Shown in pieces: positions 36,524-49,689 of a stretch of 64,000 bases of DNA; position 1 is the first letter of the stretch, and the number at the start of each line of letters is the position of its first letter. Position numbers and translations under genes: made by a program. The stretch is taken from the NCBI RefSeq assembly GCF_024346055.1, contig NZ_JAGQCH010000003.1, positions 142,277-206,276 on the forward strand, written 5' to 3'. The DNA is from Cyanobium sp. Cruz CV13-4-11 (GTDB lineage: Bacteria; Cyanobacteriota; Cyanobacteriia; PCC-6307; Cyanobiaceae). The notes beneath the pieces were generated by a model. That model did not search any database. It was not told the DNA's origin and worked only from the letters and a program-made list of their open reading frames with translations.

Positions 36524-37258
36524 TCACTGGCGCCTGAGCAGGCCCACGTAGGCCCATCGGCCCAGGGTGGCCAGCGGCATCAGCAGGTAGGTGAGCGGGT
36601 TCGGCGTCACGATGATCAGGCTGCAGTTCCAGTCGGCCTGCCGCAGGATCTCCCCCGCCACCCAGTCGGCCCCCATCACCCCCACCGGGTTGAGGGCGGA
36701 GCGAAAGGGTCCCAGCACCAGCCGCCGCAGCCGCAGCGTCCGGGCCAGCTCCGGTGCCCGCAGGCTGAGCAGCTGGCCCAGCAGCCGCTTGCTGATCTCA
36801 TACAGGGGGCTCACGGCCGGCTGGATCTCCGCCTCCGAGGTGTTCACCCACACCTCCGCCCGCCGTGCCCCCTCCCGCCTTTGCACCCCCTCCCGCCGCT
36901 TCGCCACTGCGGCGAACAGCTCCAGCAGTCGCCAGGCGCTCAGGGCGTTCACCTCCAGGGAACGGCCGGTCGCCGCGGCGCTGCAGTCGCCATGGACGTT
37001 GATGCCGTGGTTGATCACCAGCACGTCCACCTGCTCCAGCAGGGGCTCCAGGGCCGCCTCCTGGCCCACCTGCCAGTGCCCCTGGCGCAGGGGGATCGGC
37101 TGCCCGTCCGGGCCGGCCAGCTGCAACGGGGCGCTGCTGTGGCAGAGGGCGATCAGCTGGGCGCCGCGGCCATGCCAGCGGCGCAGCAGGGCCTGCCCCA
37201 GGGCGCCGCTGGCCCCGGTGACGGCCACGGTGAGGGAGTCGCTCGACGGGTCCGGCAT
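36524..37258 (-). CDS. Short-chain dehydrogenase/reductase
   Basis: This 244-residue SDR-fold protein has TGASGALGQALLRR as the nucleotide-binding loop and LYEISKRLL as the active-site Y-x3-K. HGINVHGD sits in the NAG-like position. A hydrophobic C-terminus (LTYLLMPLATLGRWAYVGLL) suggests membrane association. Substrate unknown. ATG at 37256-37258 is 63 bases from the divergent DRTGG gene. Confidence 0.8.
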   Translation of the reverse strand: MPDPSSDSLTVAVTGASGALGQALLRRWHGRGAQLIALCHSSAPLQLAGPDGQPIPLRQGHWQVGQEAALEPLLEQVDVLVINHGINVHGDCSAAATGRSLEVNALSAWRLLELFAAVAKRREGVQRREGARRAEVWVNTSEAEIQPAVSPLYEISKRLLGQLLSLRAPELARTLRLRRLVLGPFRSALNPVGVMGADWVAGEILRQADWNCSLIIVTPNPLTYLLMPLATLGRWAYVGLLRRQ

Positions 37259-37321
37259 GGGCTTGCAGTGGACGTGCTGCCTAGATTGCCCCGCACCTGC
37301 AGGACCCGGCGAGGTCAACCC

Positions 37322-38428
37322 ATGTCCATCCCCCTGCTGATTGGCTCCTGCGAACCCTTCAGCGGCAAGTCGGCGGTGGTGCTCGGTCTCGGTCGCCAGC
37401 TCGCACGCGGGGGCGTGCCGCTTGCCTTCGGTAAGCCGCTTGTCACCTGCATGGACGATCCGCTCGACAACGTTCCCGAAGCGGCGCCGGGTCACCCCCT
37501 GCTCGATCCCGATGTCCGCTTCATCGGTGACACCCTCGGACTGTCCCAGGACCAGCTGATCCCCTCGCTGCATGTGCTGCAGCCCGCGGCCGCCCGGGAG
37601 CGCCTGCTGGCGGGGGACCTGACCCCCGGGGAGGGCCTGAAGCTGCTGCAGCGGCGCATCCACGACGACGCCGATCGCCTGGTGCTGCTGGAGGGGGCCG
37701 GCAGTCTCAGCGAGGGCCAGCTCTACGGCCTGGGCCTGGTGCAGCTGGCCCACGCCCTGCAGGCGCCGGTGCTGCTGGTGCATCCCTGGAGCGACAGCCG
37801 CAGCGTCGATGCGTTGCTCGAAGCCAGGCGCCAGCTGGGGGATCTGCTGGCCGGTGTCGTGCTCAACGCCGTGGTGCCCGACATGGTGCCGGACGTGCGG
37901 GAGGCGGTGCAGCCGGCCCTGGAGCGGCTGGGCATCCCGGTGCTGGGCGTCATGCCCCGCAGCCCCCTGCTGCGCAGCGTCACGGTGGAGGAGCTGGCCC
38001 GCCGCCTCGAGGCCACCGTGCTCTGCTGCCACGACGGCCTCGACCTGCTGGTGGAGACCCTGTCGATCGGCGCCATGAACGTCAACTCGGCGATGGAGTT
38101 CTTCCGGCGCCGCCGCAACATGGCTGTGGTGACGGGCGCCGACCGCACCGACATCCAGCTGGCCGCCCTGGAGGCTTCCACCCAGTGCCTGATCCTCACG
38201 GGGGCCGGCGAACCCCTGCCCCAGCTGATCAGCCGGGCCGAGGAACTGGAGGTGCCGGTGCTCAAGGTCGACCACGACACCCTCACCACGGTGGAGGTGA
38301 TCGACGCCGCCATCGGCCATGTGCGGCTGCATGAAGCGGTGAAGGCCACCTATGCGATCCGCCTGGTGGAGGAGAACTGCCACTTCGAACGGCTGTTCGG
38401 CCGGCTGCGGCTGGCGGTCCATGCCTGA
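37322..38428 (+). CDS. Phosphotransacetylase-like DRTGG-domain protein
   Basis: This 368-residue protein has a BioD-like P-loop domain (GSCEPFSGKSAVVLGLG, about residues 8-24) and LEGAGSLSEG, then a DRTGG-type domain (AMEFFRRRRNMAVVTGADRTD) typical of the cyanobacterial P-loop + DRTGG family. Such proteins are annotated as phosphotransacetylase-related but the reaction is unproved. ATG at 37322. The gene is divergent from the SDR. The next gene starts 39 bases downstream. Confidence 0.8.
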   Translation: MSIPLLIGSCEPFSGKSAVVLGLGRQLARGGVPLAFGKPLVTCMDDPLDNVPEAAPGHPLLDPDVRFIGDTLGLSQDQLIPSLHVLQPAAARERLLAGDLTPGEGLKLLQRRIHDDADRLVLLEGAGSLSEGQLYGLGLVQLAHALQAPVLLVHPWSDSRSVDALLEARRQLGDLLAGVVLNAVVPDMVPDVREAVQPALERLGIPVLGVMPRSPLLRSVTVEELARRLEATVLCCHDGLDLLVETLSIGAMNVNSAMEFFRRRRNMAVVTGADRTDIQLAALEASTQCLILTGAGEPLPQLISRAEELEVPVLKVDHDTLTTVEVIDAAIGHVRLHEAVKATYAIRLVEENCHFERLFGRLRLAVHA

Positions 38429-38467
38429 GGGCGCTGCTAGTTTCAGGTCGTTGGTTGTCGATAACGG

Positions 38468-38980
38468 GTGACCCGGTCCCTAGATCTTCCGGCCCTGGAC
38501 CGGATCGATACGCTCGCCCAGGAGCTGGCCATGCTCCAGGACCGGGGCAAACGCAGAATCGCTTTCCTTGGCAGCCGCCATGTGCCGGTGGTGTCGATCC
38601 ATCTGGTGGAGCTGGTGGCCCGCTCCCTGGCCCAGGAGGGCCACAACCTGATCACCTCCGGCGCCCAGGGCGTGAACGCCGCCGTGATCCGCAGCGTGCT
38701 GGAGGTGGATCCGGCCCGCCTCACCGTGCTGCTGCCCCAGAGCCTGGAGCGCCAGCCCGGCGAATCCCGAAGCCAGCTGGAGCGGGTGCTGCACCTGGTG
38801 GAGAAGCCGGAGAACGACGAACTGCCCCTGCCCATGGCCAGCAGCCTCTGCAACCAGGAGATCATCAACCGCTGCGACCAGCTGATCTGCTACGCCTTCC
38901 ACGACAGCGAAACCCTGCTCTCCAGCTGCCGCACCGCCGAGGACATGGGCAAGGTGGTGAGCCTGATGTTCTTCGATTAG
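38468..38980 (+). CDS. LOG/DprA-like Rossmann-fold protein
   Basis: This 170-residue protein has FLGSRHVPVVSIHLVELVARS, NLITSGAQGVNAAVIRSVLE and a helical rest. It resembles the 'DNA recombination-mediator protein A' annotation common in cyanobacteria and the LOG/TIGR00725 nucleotide-binding family. A role in DNA uptake or recombination is possible but not established. GTG start at 38468. The gene follows the DRTGG gene on the same strand, probably in one transcript. Confidence 0.75.
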   Translation: MTRSLDLPALDRIDTLAQELAMLQDRGKRRIAFLGSRHVPVVSIHLVELVARSLAQEGHNLITSGAQGVNAAVIRSVLEVDPARLTVLLPQSLERQPGESRSQLERVLHLVEKPENDELPLPMASSLCNQEIINRCDQLICYAFHDSETLLSSCRTAEDMGKVVSLMFFD

Positions 38981-38991
38981 CCAGCCCGGCT

Positions 38992-39441
38992 CTAGCCCTG
39001 TAGCGACTCCTGGCGGGGCAGCACCTGGAGCCGCGTTCCCTCCCTGCCCATCACCGTCACCTGGGTGCCGGGGAGCAGGAGCTGGTCGGGCGCCAGGTTC
39101 TGGGCGGCCCAGCTCTGGCCCTGCCAGCGCACCCGGCCATCGCCATTGGCATCAAACGCCGTGGTCACCTCCGCCAGCTCGGCCCGGGCACCCTGGGGGA
39201 TCGTGCGCGCCTGGCGCCCCGCCGACCAGCGCCGCATCCAGCCGTAGCCGGCCCCCACCAGAGCGCCGAACAGCAGCACCTGGACCAGGGGCGGCACCAC
39301 CGGCACCAGGACCGCCTCCAGCGTGAGCAGCAGGGCGGCCACGGCGCCCACCAGCAGCAGGCCGTCCGCATCGGCACCCACCAGCTCCAGCACCAGCAGC
39401 ACCCCCGCCAGGGCCAGCCAGAGGATCGGGGGGGCGGGCAT
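38992..39441 (-). CDS. nfeD: NfeD-family membrane protein
   Basis: 149 residues: three closely packed hydrophobic segments (LWLALAGVLLVLELVG, LLVGAVAALLLTLEAVL, LVQVLLFGALVGAGYGWM), then a soluble beta-rich OB-like tail (RAELAEVTTAFDANGDGRV, then WAAQNLAPDQ). This is the short NfeD form without the protease domain. NfeD partners slipin/SPFH proteins, and the slipin gene lies directly beside it in the opposite direction. ATG at 39439-39441. Confidence 0.83.
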   Translation of the reverse strand: MPAPPILWLALAGVLLVLELVGADADGLLLVGAVAALLLTLEAVLVPVVPPLVQVLLFGALVGAGYGWMRRWSAGRQARTIPQGARAELAEVTTAFDANGDGRVRWQGQSWAAQNLAPDQLLLPGTQVTVMGREGTRLQVLPRQESLQG

Positions 39442-39541
39442 CGGCGGGGGGCGAAGGGGCGGTGGCCAGGGCAACGAAAGCAACGGGACCGTTGGCCTTC
39501 CCCCCCATCCTGCCTAGCGTTGCCCCAGTGATAAAGCCTGC

Positions 39542-40456
39542 ATGGAAGCCCTCATCATTCCGGTGCTCGTGGTGCTCGCAGGTCTTGGCATCAGCGGCGT
39601 CAAGGTCACCAGCAGCAGCCGCTCGATGCTGGTGGAGCGCCTCGGCAAGTACGACCGGCAACTGCGCCCCGGCCTCTCGTTGGTGATCCCCGGCCTGGAG
39701 CGGGTGGTGAGCCATGAATCGCTCAAGGAGCGGGTGCTCGACATCCCTCCCCAGCAGTGCATCACCCGCGACAACGTCTCGATCGAGGTGGATGCGGTGG
39801 TGTACTGGCAGCTGCTGGAGCATGCCCGCGCCTACTACGGCGTCGACAACCTGCAGGCGGCCATGGTCAACCTGGTGCTCACCCAGATCCGGGCTGAGAT
39901 GGGCAAGCTCGACCTCGACCAGACCTTCACCACCCGTCAGGAGGTGAACGAAACCCTGCTCAAGGAGCTGGATCAGGCCACCGATCCCTGGGGCGTGAAG
40001 GTGACCCGGGTGGAGCTGCGCGACATCCAGCCCTCCCAGGGGGTGCAGCAGGCCATGGAGCAGCAGATGACCGCCGAGCGGGAGAAGCGGGCGGCGATCC
40101 TGCGCTCCGAGGGGGAGCGGGAATCCCAGGTGAACGCGGCCCGGGGCCGGGCCGAGGCCCTGGTGCTGGATGCCAAGGCCAAGCAGGAGGCGGTGCTGCT
40201 CGATGCCGATGCCCAGGCCAAGCAGCAGTTGCTGCTGGCCAAGGCGCGGGCCGAGTCGGCCACCCAGCTGGCGGCCGTGATCGAGGCCCATCCGGCGGCG
40301 GCCGAGGGCCTGCGGCTGCTGCTGGCCAGGGACTGGATGGCCATGGGCCAGCAGATGGCCGCCGCCCAGGGGGGATCGGTGCTGATGGTGGATCCCCAGA
40401 GCCCGGCCTCGTTGCTGGCGGCCCTCAAGGGGCTGCAGGAGAGGGGCGGCAGCTGA
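39542..40456 (+). CDS. Slipin/SPFH (band 7) membrane protein
   Basis: 304 residues. One N-terminal hydrophobic segment (IIPVLVVLAGLGISGVKV) is followed by a band-7 domain: MLVERLGKYDRQLRPGLSL, RVLDIPPQQCITRDNVSIEV, then a helical coiled-coil tail (EREKRAAILRSEGERES). It forms membrane scaffolds in complexes with NfeD. ATG at 39542, 100 bases from the divergent nfeD start. Confidence 0.9.
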   Translation: MEALIIPVLVVLAGLGISGVKVTSSSRSMLVERLGKYDRQLRPGLSLVIPGLERVVSHESLKERVLDIPPQQCITRDNVSIEVDAVVYWQLLEHARAYYGVDNLQAAMVNLVLTQIRAEMGKLDLDQTFTTRQEVNETLLKELDQATDPWGVKVTRVELRDIQPSQGVQQAMEQQMTAEREKRAAILRSEGERESQVNAARGRAEALVLDAKAKQEAVLLDADAQAKQQLLLAKARAESATQLAAVIEAHPAAAEGLRLLLARDWMAMGQQMAAAQGGSVLMVDPQSPASLLAALKGLQERGGS

Positions 40457-40457
40457 C

Positions 40458-40946
40458 TCAGCTGCGCAGCACCGCCCGCAGCCCTTCGGAATACAGCAGG
40501 GCGGTGCAGAGAATGCCGCCGGCCCAGCAGAGGCTGCGCAGGGGCGGCAGGTTGGCCACGTAGGCCGCCAGGTAGCCCAGGCGCAGGGCGGGGTGCAGCC
40601 AGGCCGCCAGCGCCAGCCAGGGGGAGGCCGCCAGCACGCCAGGGGCCACCACCAGGCAGAGCAGGCAGGCGGGGGCATGCAGGGTGAAGGCCTCGAAGCT
40701 GTTCTGGTGGGCCCAGTTGGCCCGCTTGCCCCAGGCGGGCAGCCGCTCGAACATCGCCCGCGGCGCGGCCAGGTCGGAGGGTTGGAAGTCGGCCTGGGAG
40801 CGGGCGGCCCCCAGGGGGATCAGGCTGAGCACCACCACGGCTCCCGAGAGCACCAGGGACCAGGCGAAGGGCCCGCCGGCGGCCGCCGGCAGCACCGGCA
40901 GGGCGATGCTGGCCGCCAGGAGGGTGCTGGGCAGAGAGAAGGTCAT
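40458..40946 (-). CDS. MAPEG-family membrane protein
   Basis: This 162-residue protein has four hydrophobic segments in the MAPEG layout and the recognisable loop KRANWAHQNSFEAFTLHAPA, where the family E-N-F-E/H-type motif lies. Members include glutathione transferases and related enzymes. ATG at 40944-40946. Convergent with the slipin gene, one base apart. Confidence 0.8.
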   Translation of the reverse strand: MTFSLPSTLLAASIALPVLPAAAGGPFAWSLVLSGAVVVLSLIPLGAARSQADFQPSDLAAPRAMFERLPAWGKRANWAHQNSFEAFTLHAPACLLCLVVAPGVLAASPWLALAAWLHPALRLGYLAAYVANLPPLRSLCWAGGILCTALLYSEGLRAVLRS

Positions 40947-41004
40947 CGAGAGGGGTCGCAGGGTCTCTTTTCTAGGCTGGCGCTGCCTTGCCTTCGCCTG
41001 CCCC

Positions 41005-41496
41005 ATGGCCGACAGCTATTCCTTCGACGTCGTCTCCGACTTCGACCGCCAGGAGCTGGTAAATGCCGTCGACCAGGTGCGCCGGGAGGTGGGCCAGCGC
41101 TACGACCTCAAGGACTCGGGCACCGAGATCGAGGTGGAGGAGGCCAGCCTCACGATCACCACCGCCAGCGACATGACCCTGGATGCGGTGGTCGATGTGC
41201 TGCGCCAGAAGGCCACCAAGCGCAACCTGTCGCTGAAGATCTTCGATCTGCAGACCCCCGAGCCGGTGGGCGGCAACCGGGTGAAGCAGGTGGTGAAGCT
41301 GCGCAAGGGCCTCAGCCAGGAGCTGGCCAAGACGCTCAGCAAGAAGGTGCGCGATGAGGTCAAGAAGGTGACCGTGGCGATCCAGGGCGAGAGCCTGCGC
41401 GTCACCGGCAAGAACAAGGACGATCTGCAGCAGGTGATCACCCTGCTGCGCGGCGAGGACCTGGAGCTGCCGCTGCAGTTCGAGAACTACCGCTGA
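41005..41496 (+). CDS. yajQ: YajQ-family nucleotide-binding protein
   Basis: 163 residues: SYSFDVVSDFDRQELVNAVD, GTEIEVEEASLTITTAS, KKVRDEVKKVTVAIQGESL and RVTGKNKDDLQQVITLL. YajQ proteins bind cyclic dinucleotides or nucleic acids; XC_3703 of Xanthomonas binds c-di-GMP. ATG at 41005. Divergent from the MAPEG gene, convergent with the next gene with a 10-base overlap. A stem (TTCGGAT/ATCCGAA at 41504-41540) follows its stop. Confidence 0.94.
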   Translation: MADSYSFDVVSDFDRQELVNAVDQVRREVGQRYDLKDSGTEIEVEEASLTITTASDMTLDAVVDVLRQKATKRNLSLKIFDLQTPEPVGGNRVKQVVKLRKGLSQELAKTLSKKVRDEVKKVTVAIQGESLRVTGKNKDDLQQVITLLRGEDLELPLQFENYR

Positions 41497-42094
41497 GGGC
41501 TGTTTCGGATCCTGCGTCTCAGCTTTCGGCTGAATCCGAAGGCGGCGGCCACGCCCAGGAAGGGAAGCGGACCTGGGACGCCGTCGTCTCCGGGATCGCC
41601 ATGGGGGGGTGGTGTGAGCCATCCGGACCTGGGCTCAGTGCCTGGGCCCGGAGCCGGGCACCTTTCTGGATCGCCGTCCACTTCATAGCCTGGGCAATAC
41701 ATCAGGGTTCCAAACAGGGGCCATGGCAATGGTGACGGGGTCGGTGTCGTGATCAGAAGTTGCCAACCATCGTTATGGCCATGGAAGCGAGCTGGGGAAG
41801 TGAAAATGGATCCGTCGGCCGTCACCGAGACATAGCCGCAGTCTGGAAGGAGGCATCGCGGAGCCTTGGTGTAGCGCCCTTGGGCGATCCTGACGACGAG
41901 GCGACATTCATTTCGACTTCGGCGGGAGGAAAACCCGTGGCGGTTCCAGCTTCAAGATTGCGGAAGGTGCCGCTCAGTCCATCAAAGATGAAGATCAAGT
42001 CCAGAGCAAAGGCGGCTGGCGGTTGTACCAGGAGTGTTGTTGCGAGGACTCCAATGAAGACCGCTGAAGACCCGTGAAGGCTTGCCGGCTTCAT
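41487..42094 (-). pseudogene. Frameshifted PEP-CTERM-type exported protein
   Basis: The 5' frame has a signal peptide (ATTLLVQPPAAFA) and LDLIFIFDGLSGTFRNLEAG, then runs into a stop at 41822-41824. A second frame, offset by one base and starting by 41825 or earlier, reads VTADGSIFTSPARF through to VPGPLPFLGVAAAFGFSRK and LRRRIR. That C-terminus is a PEP-CTERM-like anchor (P-G-P-L-P plus hydrophobic stretch plus basic tail) recognised by exosortases in cyanobacteria. The pieces fit one protein split by a frameshift in about 41825-41930. It could be a real lesion or a sequence error. Confidence 0.6.
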
Positions 42095-42279
42095 TGCGAC
42101 TTGCTCCTAATTCACTATCGTTGTTCTTTTTGAGTTTCTCTGTGCCGTCCTGCCGGATGCATCTTCATGATTGATGCGGATGTGCTGCAGGGATGGTCGA
42201 GCAGCAGCGCTTCATTCTGGGAGGGCTCCTTGGCGCAGATTCCGGTGCACCCCCTCTGCCACTGCCTTGACCCGCAGCC

Positions 42280-46010
<3,731 letters not shown>

Positions 46011-46014
<4 letters not shown>

Positions 46015-47840
46015 GCGCCGGCCGCCGGGGAGCCGCCAGGGCGGTGCTGCTGCTGGTGGGACTCGGCACCCTGCCGGCGCCGTTGACGCGGGCCCAGGCC
46101 GTGGTCCCCGCCGCTGCGGAGAGCAACGTGCTGCTGGAGGGCGAGCAGCGCTTCCGGCCCCAGTGGTCGGCCCGGGGGCTGGTGGCGGCCCAGGAGCCGC
46201 TGGCCTCGGCGGCGGGCGCGGCGATCCTGCGCCAGGGGGGCAACGCGGTGGATGGGGCGGTGGCCACCGCCTTCGCCCTGGCGGTCACCCTGCCCCAGGC
46301 CGGCAACCTCGGCGGCGGCGGCTTCCTGCTGCTCTGGCTGCCCGGCCCTTCGCCGGCGGCGGCCCGGGGCTGCCTGGACGGGGCACCCGCTGGCACCAAA
46401 GCGAGCGGGCCCGAGCTGGCCATCGGCGGCGGCACGGCGGTGGCGGTGAACTTCCGCGAGACGGCTCCGGCGGCGGCCACGGCCACCATGTTTCTGGGCC
46501 CCGACGGCCAGGTGGACCGGTCCCGCGCCACCCGCAGCCTGCTCAGCACCGCCGTGCCCGGCAGCGTCGCCGGCCTGGCCCTGGCCCAGCGTTGCTATGG
46601 CCGCCTGCCGCTGGCTCAGGTGATGGCGCCGGCGATCCGGCTCGCGGCCCAGGGCTTTCCGGTGAGCCGCGAACTCAGCGATTCCCTGGCCGCCGCCGCC
46701 CCGCGGCTGCAGGCCGACCCCGTCTCCCGCCGTCTGTTCCTGCCGCCCCCGGTGCCTGGGACGGTGCTGCGCCAGAGCGAGCTGGCGGCCAGTCTGCGGC
46801 GCATCGCCGCCGAGGGGGAGCGGGGCTTCTACGTCGGGCCGGTGGCCGATGCCCTGGTGGCGGCCATGCAGCGGGGTGGCGGCCTGATCACCCATGGCGA
46901 CCTGCGTGCCTACCGGGCCCGGCTGGTGCGGCCCCTGCGGCGCGAGTTCCGCGGCCACCCGGTGCTCACCATGCCGCCGCCCGGGGGCGGGCTCACCCTG
47001 CTGCAGCTGCTCGGGATCCTCGAACCCCTCGACCTGGTCGCTACCGGCCTCAACGCCGCCGCCAGCCTGCACGTGATGGCCGAGGCCATGAACCTGGCCT
47101 TCCGCGACCGCAATGCCCTGCTCGGCGACCCCGATCAGGTGGCGGTGCCGGTGGAACGGCTGCTGTCGCCTGCTCACCTTGATGGTCTGCGCCGCCGCAT
47201 CGATCCCCGTCGCCACACCCCGGCCCCGGCGCTGGAGGCGGCCGCCGCCCGGGAAGGCACCAACACCACCCATCTCTCGGTGGCCGACCGCCAGGGCGGC
47301 CTGGTGGCCCTCACCACCACCCTGAACTTCCCCTACGGCAACGGCATCAGCGTGCCGGGAATGGGCTTCCTGCTCAACAACGAGATGGACGATTTCAGCG
47401 CTCTCCCTGGCAGCGCCAACGCCTTCGGTCTGCGCCAGGGGACGGCCAATGCGATCGCTCCCGGCCGGCGGCCCCTCAGTTCGATGGCCCCCACCCTGGT
47501 GTTCCGCCCCGATGGCCGCCCCTGGCTGGCTACCGGCAGCCCCGGCGGCAGTCGCATCATCACCACAATCCTGCAGGTACTGCTCAACCGGATGGTGCAC
47601 GGCCTCAACCTGGCCAGTGCCGTCGCCTCCCTCCGGATCCACAGCCAGCTGTGGCCCGACCGGATCGATGCGGAGGAGGGCCTGAGCCCCGACAGCCGCC
47701 GCCTGCTGGAGGCCATGGGCCACAGCATCCGCCGGGCCCCGGCCATGGGGGCGGCCAACAGCGTCGAGGTGCTGGCGGGGGGCGGCAGCCTGGGGACGGT
47801 GGATCCGCGCCGGGCCGAGGGCCTGGCCGTGGCCGAATGA
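46011..47840 (+). CDS. ggt: Gamma-glutamyltransferase, predicted exported
   Basis: 609 residues. An N-terminal signal segment (RAVLLLVGLGTLPAPLTRAQA) is followed by the Ntn-hydrolase fold. LASAAGAAILRQGGNAVDGA is the family start. The autocatalytic Thr is in NTTHLSVADRQG, which marks the small subunit, with NEMDDFS and PGGSRIITTILQ after it. Acts on glutathione and gamma-glutamyl compounds in the periplasm. GTG start overlaps the oplA stop by 4 bases. Confidence 0.94.
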
Positions 47841-47850
47841 GCCCCAGCCC

Positions 47851-48366
47851 TCAGGCCTGGGGAGCCGCGGGGGCGGTGATCAGGTTGAAAGCGGAGAAGG
47901 CCAGGCCGAACCCGAACAGGGTGCCGATGGCCCAGAGGCTGTCGGAGGGCCACTCGGCGATCAGCATCCCGCCCAGCACCACGGTGACGATGCCATCAAG
48001 CAGCACCAGGCCCCGGGCCGGCCCGGCGCCGGCGGCGGCGCCCGCCAGCTCCATCACCCCCTCGACCGCCAGCAGGACGCCGATGAACAGGGTCAGGCTC
48101 ACGGTGCTGGCCACCGGGAAGGCCACCAGGCCGATGCCGCCGACCACGTAGAGCACCCCGGAGATGGCGCGGAACACCTTGCTGCGGGTGTCATCGGCCG
48201 AGGTGAGCCGCAGCAGCTGGGAGACGCCCGCCGCCGCTGACACCCCGCCCAGGGCGATGGTGAGCAGGGTGGCCGACACGAAGGGCAGCGCCAGGCAGAG
48301 GACGGCGGCTACCAGCAGCAGACCGGCGGTGACCCAGCGCAGGGTGGGGGAAGCGGGAACGGACAA
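47851..48366 (-). CDS. HdeD-family (DUF308) membrane protein
   Basis: 171 residues with six hydrophobic segments arranged as three pairs, beginning LRWVTAGLLLVAAVLCLALP and including GVLYVVGGIGLVAFP and LFIGVLLAVEGVMEL. HdeD homologues in E. coli act in acid resistance; the role here is unknown. The start is TTG at 48364-48366 because no in-frame ATG is available. Convergent with ggt. Confidence 0.8.
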   Translation of the reverse strand: MSVPASPTLRWVTAGLLLVAAVLCLALPFVSATLLTIALGGVSAAAGVSQLLRLTSADDTRSKVFRAISGVLYVVGGIGLVAFPVASTVSLTLFIGVLLAVEGVMELAGAAAGAGPARGLVLLDGIVTVVLGGMLIAEWPSDSLWAIGTLFGFGLAFSAFNLITAPAAPQA

Positions 48367-48422
48367 GGACTCGGGGAGGCTGATGGCAGGTTAGGCCGCT
48401 TTCCCGTGGCCGACTGCCGGGC

Positions 48423-48809
48423 TCAGCGGGAGCGGGGCGGGCCGTTGAAGAGGATCGCCACCACGCGGCGGCCGTCCGGGGCGATCTTGATCTCGGTTTC
48501 CGTGGTGGGCGGCAGTCCCTTCGCTTCCCAGCCGGGGGGGCCTCCGAGGAAGCGGTAGACGAAGCCGTCGGCGTCGTTGCGCACCAGGCAGGGGTTGGTG
48601 GCCGCCGAGGTGCTGAACATGCAGTTGGCCGGGGTGTAGACCGTCAGCCCGCCGTTGCTGAGCACGGCAGCATTGCGGGCCAGGTTGAGGGCCCGGATCT
48701 CGTTGAAGGGGATCCCCTGGGCCAGGGCCGGGGCCATGGGGGCCAGTGCCAGCAACAGCCCAGCTGCGGCAGGCAGCAGGCGGGTGGCGGGTCGGAAGCG
48801 GAAGGCCAT
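48423..48809 (-). CDS. Secreted small protein, unknown
   Basis: 128 residues: a signal peptide (LLPAAAGLLLALAPMAPALA, cleaved near A-Q) then a compact mature part with two Cys (PANCMF, NPCLVR), FVYRFLGGPPGWEAKG and TETEIKIAPDGRR. ATG at 48807-48809. No family recognised; cysteine spacing suggests one disulfide. It sits between HdeD and the K+ channel, divergent from the latter. Confidence 0.65.
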   Translation of the reverse strand: MAFRFRPATRLLPAAAGLLLALAPMAPALAQGIPFNEIRALNLARNAAVLSNGGLTVYTPANCMFSTSAATNPCLVRNDADGFVYRFLGGPPGWEAKGLPPTTETEIKIAPDGRRVVAILFNGPPRSR

Positions 48810-48921
48810 CGGAGTCCTTGCGGATGGCTCCAGTATCGGGCGGTGCTCCGCCTTTGCGTCCAGGGCTGCTGGTTGTCGCTGGGACCCGACCTACCTTGTC
48901 GGTTCCGACTCCATCGCCTCC

Positions 48922-49689
48922 GTGATCCGACCCCTGGCGGCGCCGGCCACGCCGGAAGGCCTGACGCGCCGGCGGCACCGCTTCTACCGCCGGCTGCTGT
49001 TTCTGTGCCTGCTGGTGATGCTGAGCCTGGCGTTTCCCCAGACGCTGCGCCTGGCCGGCTCGATGGGCTACTTCCTGCTCACGTTGCTCACCACTGTCGA
49101 GCTGGGCGGCTTCCTCGCTGGCTCGGTGGCGCGTGACTGGGGTGATCGCCTGTACCTGGCGCTGGGAGGCGCCAACCTCATCGCCCAGCTGTACTGGCTG
49201 CTGACCCCTGCGTCGCAGCGGCTGTCCGGGGTGCCCCTGCTGCTGATCACCACGCTGTTCATCGGCTGGAGCCTGGTGCGGCTGGTGCGGACCCTGGGCC
49301 GGGAGCCCCGGGCCACCAGTCCGGTGGTGGCCGGGGCAGTGGCCGGCTACCTGCTGCTCGGCCTCAGCGGTGGCCTGGTGCTGAGCGTGTTGGAGACGAT
49401 CGAGCCCGGCAGCTTCCTGGCCAACACCGCCGATGGCCAGGCCGCGATCGTTCGCTCCCATCCGGGGGCGGCCGCCCAAAGCGTCTGGCAGCTGGATTTC
49501 GCCCGCATCAACTACTTCGCCTTCGTCAGTCTCACCACCACCGGTTATGGCGACATCACCCCTGCACGGCCTCCGGCGCGCATGGCCAGCGTGGTGCTGG
49601 GGATCGCCGGGCCGCTCTACATCGCCGTGATTCTGGGGGTGCTGATCAACCGATTCAAGGGTCCGGAGGGGGGCTCCTCCGGCGACTGA
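48922..49689 (+). CDS. Two-pore-helix ion channel protein (Ion_trans_2)
   Basis: 255 residues with hydrophobic segments (LFLCLLVMLSLAFPQ, YFLLTLLTTVELGGFL, RLYLALGGANLIAQLYWLL, VAGAVAGYLLLGLSGGLVL) and one pore loop with SLTTTGYGDITP, the K+ selectivity filter. There is no voltage-sensor arginine row. The GTG at 48922 was chosen because longer readings cover the antisense of the neighbouring secreted gene. The 3' end overlaps ndh-2 by 73 bases in the opposite direction. Confidence 0.8.
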   Translation: MIRPLAAPATPEGLTRRRHRFYRRLLFLCLLVMLSLAFPQTLRLAGSMGYFLLTLLTTVELGGFLAGSVARDWGDRLYLALGGANLIAQLYWLLTPASQRLSGVPLLLITTLFIGWSLVRLVRTLGREPRATSPVVAGAVAGYLLLGLSGGLVLSVLETIEPGSFLANTADGQAAIVRSHPGAAAQSVWQLDFARINYFAFVSLTTTGYGDITPARPPARMASVVLGIAGPLYIAVILGVLINRFKGPEGGSSGD

